From: Methanomicrobiales archaeon
Lineage (GTDB): Archaea; Halobacteriota; Methanomicrobia; Methanomicrobiales; Methanospirillaceae
DNA: 33,601 bases
Direction of reading: 5' to 3'
Assembly (NCBI GenBank): GCA_013415565.1
Contig: JAAEET010000019.1
Span: 1-33,601 of the forward strand
Each line of letters opens with the position of its first letter. Position 1 is the first letter of the stretch. Shown here piece after piece: positions 30,928 through 33,601 of this stretch. The notes under the pieces were generated by a model. The model searched no databases. It had not been told where the DNA came from and saw only the letters and a program-made list of their open reading frames with translations. A program made the position numbers and the translations under genes.

Positions 30928-33601
30928 TCAGGTTCCCGCGTTCCAGAATTCCCCGGTCTCCGTAAAATACAGCCATCCTTCCACCGTCTTCCCCGGCAGG
31001 ATCTGCCGTGCTGCCTCCACATAAATTCCCATCGAAACCGCGTAGGTTTCCGCCACCAGAGCATACTCTTCCGGGACGACCCCCTCGCTCTTGTAATCGA
31101 TTACCATCCAGGTGCCGTCCCCGCGTTCGCACAGCCGGTCAATCTTCCCGGTGACCCGTTTGCCATTAAAAGTGATAACAAACGGCAGCTCGCAGAACTC
31201 CTGCTTCACCCGCTGCATCAACTCCGATGAACGGAAGCGGGAAACGATCTCCCTGCACTGCCGGATCGCTTCCGGATCCTCAACCCCGAACTCCTGGCAC
31301 ACCACCCCGGCATCCCGCCCCCGCAGCACCTCGTGGATGATGGTTCCTTTCGTTGCACCCTCGATTCCCGGTAAATACCGTGGTCGTTCACGTTCTCTGT
31401 CCGGCTTCCTCCCGGGCAGGACACCCTTGTCGAACCCGGAAACCGGACATGTCCGTATCGGGCCTGGAATCCGTTCGAATACCGGCCGCGACCATATCCC
31501 GTTCATGCCGGCACACGCTTCCGGGACCGGTATCAGTTCCGGCCGTTCCCGGTCCGCCTCGGCAGGGATGGCCGCCGGATCGCTGGTGATCGCCAGCCGG
31601 ATTGGTCCATGGTCCGAAGAGAGATCCAGCCCGCCTGCTGCAATTGCATCCCCGGTAATGTTCAGCGCCGGGAAGATCCATTCGATCCTCGATCTCGCGA
31701 GGTTCACGGACATCTCGGGATTCTCGGGAGCCGTCCCGCTCATGATCAGGTGGTCCCGTGCCCGGGTCAGGGCGACATAGAGCAGGCGTTTCCTCTCGGC
31801 CCGTTCCTTCTGGCGCTGCATCTCGCGAAGGGCGGCGAGCATGGGCGTCCCCGTCAGCTCGTAGTCTTCCCGGGGGTCAGGGACTTTGAGGCCGACGAGG
31901 AGCGGATTGTCCCCGATCATGATCGGGCGATGCTGTTCCCGGAACCGCATACCCATGTCGGGTACGACAACAACGGGGAATTCGAGCCCCTTTGCCGCAT
32001 GCACGGTCATGATGTTGACGGCATCCTCGGCGAGCGTATCGAGCGGCGCCTCGCCTTCCCGCTCGTCCTCCTCGATGGCGATCCGCAGATCGGCCGTGAA
32101 ATCGGCGAGCCCGTACGATCCTGCCTCCTCCCGCTCCCGGGCCAGGGCAACCATCTTCTCGATATTGGCAAGGATCTGCCTCCCTTCCGGGAGGGCGGCA
32201 TAAACGGTGGTGATTCCGGAATCGGCGAGGATCCGGCGGAGGAGTGCGACCAGGCCGATTCGGCCCGCCGATCCGATCCACGAGGAAAGGAGGGTTGTGG
32301 TATGCCGGACATTCGGTGATACGCCGGTTGCAGCAGAACGTTGCAGTTTCTCCCAGAGCGTCCGCCCCCGCTCCTGGGCAATGAGAAAGAGATCGGTATC
32401 GGAGATTCCAAAATAGGGGGACCGGAGAACACCGGCAAGGCTGATATCATCATGGCGGAGCTCGAGGAACCGGAGGAGGTTGTACAGGTCGAACACTTCC
32501 TGCCGGGAATAAAATCCCGTTCCGCCGTGCACGTAGAACGGGATCCCGTAGCGGCCGAAAGCGGCCAGGTAGTACGGGAGATTGGTCCGCTGTTCCAGGA
32601 GAAGTGCAATATCTCCGTACCGGGCTGGTCTTTTCACGAAGGTCCGGTCCCGTGCCTCTTCGTATACCTCCACGGGATTTCTGTTCATGAGACTCGAGAT
32701 CCTCCGTGCCACCATGTCTGCCTCGTTCCGCTTCGAGACGGCGGAATCATCGTCGCCGGGTGCAAGCATCAGCTCGAGCGACCCTGCATGTTCCAACCGG
32801 GCGTCGGAGGCGAGGATCGGTTCATACGAGAACTCCCACGGTTTCTCCGCTTCTTCAAACAGCCGGGAGAAGAGGATATTGGTCAGCCCGATCACCTCCT
32901 TGGTGCTCCGGAAACTTGTATCGAGATTGACCACCCGGCCTTCGCATGCGGCAAGGACGATCCGCTGCGCCTCCTTGAACCGGGTGACGTCGGCATCCCT
33001 GAACAGGTAGATGGACTGCTTGGGATCGCCGACGATGAAGAGGCAGTCGGTCCCGGGAGACGGTGTTCCGATGATCGAGAGGATGATGTCAAACTGGGTG
33101 ATATCGGTGTCCTGGAATTCGTCCACGAGGATGTACCGGAACCTCGGCATGAAATGGGTTGCGACAAGATCGCCCTGTTCAAGGAACAACCGCCGGGCAT
33201 TCAGGATGAGATCGCCAAAATCAAGGCCACCCAGGCCTGCTTTCTCCGCCTCGACGATCTCCCGGTAACGGACGAACACCCGGGAGAGATCGCGGAGGAG
33301 GTCCACCGATCCGGTCAGGAGGGGATCGCCAGGATCGGTGGTCATATGGCAGAGGGAGCGTTTTCGTTCGAGAATATCGATCAGGTCCTTTCGTGCCCTC
33401 CTGAAGTCCGAGAGGTCCCGTTCGTTCCAGACCTTTCTGCTCCCGACATTCCCCGGCCGGTTCCCGAGAATGGTCGCGGCTGCGCAACAGAACTCTTCGG
33501 TGCAGGAGAAGGAGGAGATCTGTTCGAGGCAGGGACGGATTTCGGAGAGATATGCCGCCGCTCTGTCGTCTGTCCCCTCGTATCGGGCGGCAAGATCGAG
33601 C
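30928..33601 (-). CDS. AddA/UvrD-like ATP-dependent helicase-nuclease (5' end missing)
   Basis: The frame is open to the right edge, giving 890 visible residues; the Met at 33345 is internal. Superfamily 1A helicase motifs seen: Walker B DEFQDT (33106-33123), IVGDPKQSIYLF, SFRSTKEV, TVHAAKGLEFPVVVVPD (about 31965-32012) and LLYVALTRARD (about 31753-31786). The Walker A motif would lie beyond the window. The C-terminus carries a PD-(D/E)XK nuclease of the AddA/RecB type, with TIIHEVLRGRD, then GKIDRLC and VIDYKS (31088-31105). Such enzymes resect double-strand breaks. A partner AddB-like or Cas4/Dna2-like gene would be expected outside the window. Its end is 53 bases from the convergent OB-fold gene. 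Confidence 0.92.
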   Translation of the reverse strand, partial: LDLAARYEGTDDRAAAYLSEIRPCLEQISSFSCTEEFCCAAATILGNRPGNVGSRKVWNERDLSDFRRARKDLIDILERKRSLCHMTTDPGDPLLTGSVDLLRDLSRVFVRYREIVEAEKAGLGGLDFGDLILNARRLFLEQGDLVATHFMPRFRYILVDEFQDTDITQFDIILSIIGTPSPGTDCLFIVGDPKQSIYLFRDADVTRFKEAQRIVLAACEGRVVNLDTSFRSTKEVIGLTNILFSRLFEEAEKPWEFSYEPILASDARLEHAGSLELMLAPGDDDSAVSKRNEADMVARRISSLMNRNPVEVYEEARDRTFVKRPARYGDIALLLEQRTNLPYYLAAFGRYGIPFYVHGGTGFYSRQEVFDLYNLLRFLELRHDDISLAGVLRSPYFGISDTDLFLIAQERGRTLWEKLQRSAATGVSPNVRHTTTLLSSWIGSAGRIGLVALLRRILADSGITTVYAALPEGRQILANIEKMVALAREREEAGSYGLADFTADLRIAIEEDEREGEAPLDTLAEDAVNIMTVHAAKGLEFPVVVVPDMGMRFREQHRPIMIGDNPLLVGLKVPDPREDYELTGTPMLAALREMQRQKERAERKRLLYVALTRARDHLIMSGTAPENPEMSVNLARSRIEWIFPALNITGDAIAAGGLDLSSDHGPIRLAITSDPAAIPAEADRERPELIPVPEACAGMNGIWSRPVFERIPGPIRTCPVSGFDKGVLPGRKPDRERERPRYLPGIEGATKGTIIHEVLRGRDAGVVCQEFGVEDPEAIRQCREIVSRFRSSELMQRVKQEFCELPFVITFNGKRVTGKIDRLCERGDGTWMVIDYKSEGVVPEEYALVAETYAVSMGIYVEAARQILPGKTVEGWLYFTETGEFWNAGT

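Noticed and set aside
31609-32319. 236-codon open frame on the plus strand
   Set aside because: Lies opposite the helicase-nuclease coding region and shows no protein-like hydrophobic pattern.
33345-33345. Start codon of the helicase-nuclease at 33345
   Set aside because: The frame stays open to the window edge with helicase-like sequence (e.g. VWNERDLSDFRRARKDLI), so this Met is internal.
1-33601. CRISPR arrays, insertion sequences, inteins and prophage genes
   Set aside because: No regularly spaced repeats, transposase or integrase motifs, or intein splice motifs were seen; polB and ileS are uninterrupted.

Overview
The window comes from a methanogenic euryarchaeon, most likely of the order Methanomicrobiales (Methanoregula/Methanosphaerula-like). 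Support: archaeal information-processing genes (Spt5, SecE, L11, L1, family B DNA polymerase, DtdA, archaeal Thg1), methanogen cofactor genes (mptE for the methanopterin family, cfbB for coenzyme F430, a CofA-like aldehyde dehydrogenase), an FdhC-type formate channel, and high-GC coding DNA with AT-rich TATA-type promoters. This is core chromosome. I see no insertion sequence, integrase, CRISPR array or phage gene.

Layout. (1) 1-3824, minus strand: dtdA-ftsZ-secE-spt5, then a promoter and rpl11-rpl1, with rpl1 running off the left edge. This is the classic archaeal division/secretion/transcription/ribosome cluster, with tight or overlapping junctions. (2) 3907-7138, plus: a 58-residue Cys-motif protein, moeA, and a second moeA fused to a periplasmic-binding-protein-like domain, all joined by 4-base overlaps. 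(3) 7101-9034, minus: a LOG-like TIGR00725 protein and an aldehyde dehydrogenase. (4) 9164-14557: ileS (plus), thg1 and a PRC-barrel gene (minus), and an M50 site-2-type protease with CBS domains (plus). (5) 14544-18265, minus: a TrkA-N/DHH phosphoesterase, mptE, and a radical SAM protein with an unusual CX7CX2C cluster motif, each joined by an 11-base overlap. (6) 18415-24018: tRNA-Lys(CUU), a zinc-ribbon RDD membrane protein, a small double CxxC-motif protein, ilvD, cfbB, a membrane-anchored hypothetical protein and a second RDD protein. (7) 24196-29233: mdh-polB (minus) and pyrD-pyrK (plus) diverge from one shared TATA element. (8) 29448-33601: fdhC and a membrane-anchored OB-fold protein (plus), converging on an AddA/UvrD-like helicase-nuclease (minus) that runs off the right edge.

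Functional themes are molybdenum/tungsten cofactor synthesis (two MoeA proteins, relevant to formate and formylmethanofuran dehydrogenases), methanogenic cofactors (mptE, cfbB, possibly F420 through the aldehyde dehydrogenase), formate uptake (fdhC), pyrimidine and branched-chain amino acid synthesis, and division (ftsZ and a PRC-barrel protein of the type recently linked to the archaeal divisome). Several starts (mdh, pyrD, cfbB, the DHH gene, the second RDD gene) lie about one TATA-to-start distance from a TATA-like box and lack a Shine-Dalgarno sequence, which suggests leaderless transcripts.

I found no clearly new multi-gene system. The best leads are the small CQLGCF-motif protein ahead of moeA, the DHH-mptE-radical SAM operon, the compound palindrome ahead of the zinc-ribbon RDD gene, and the PRC-barrel protein.
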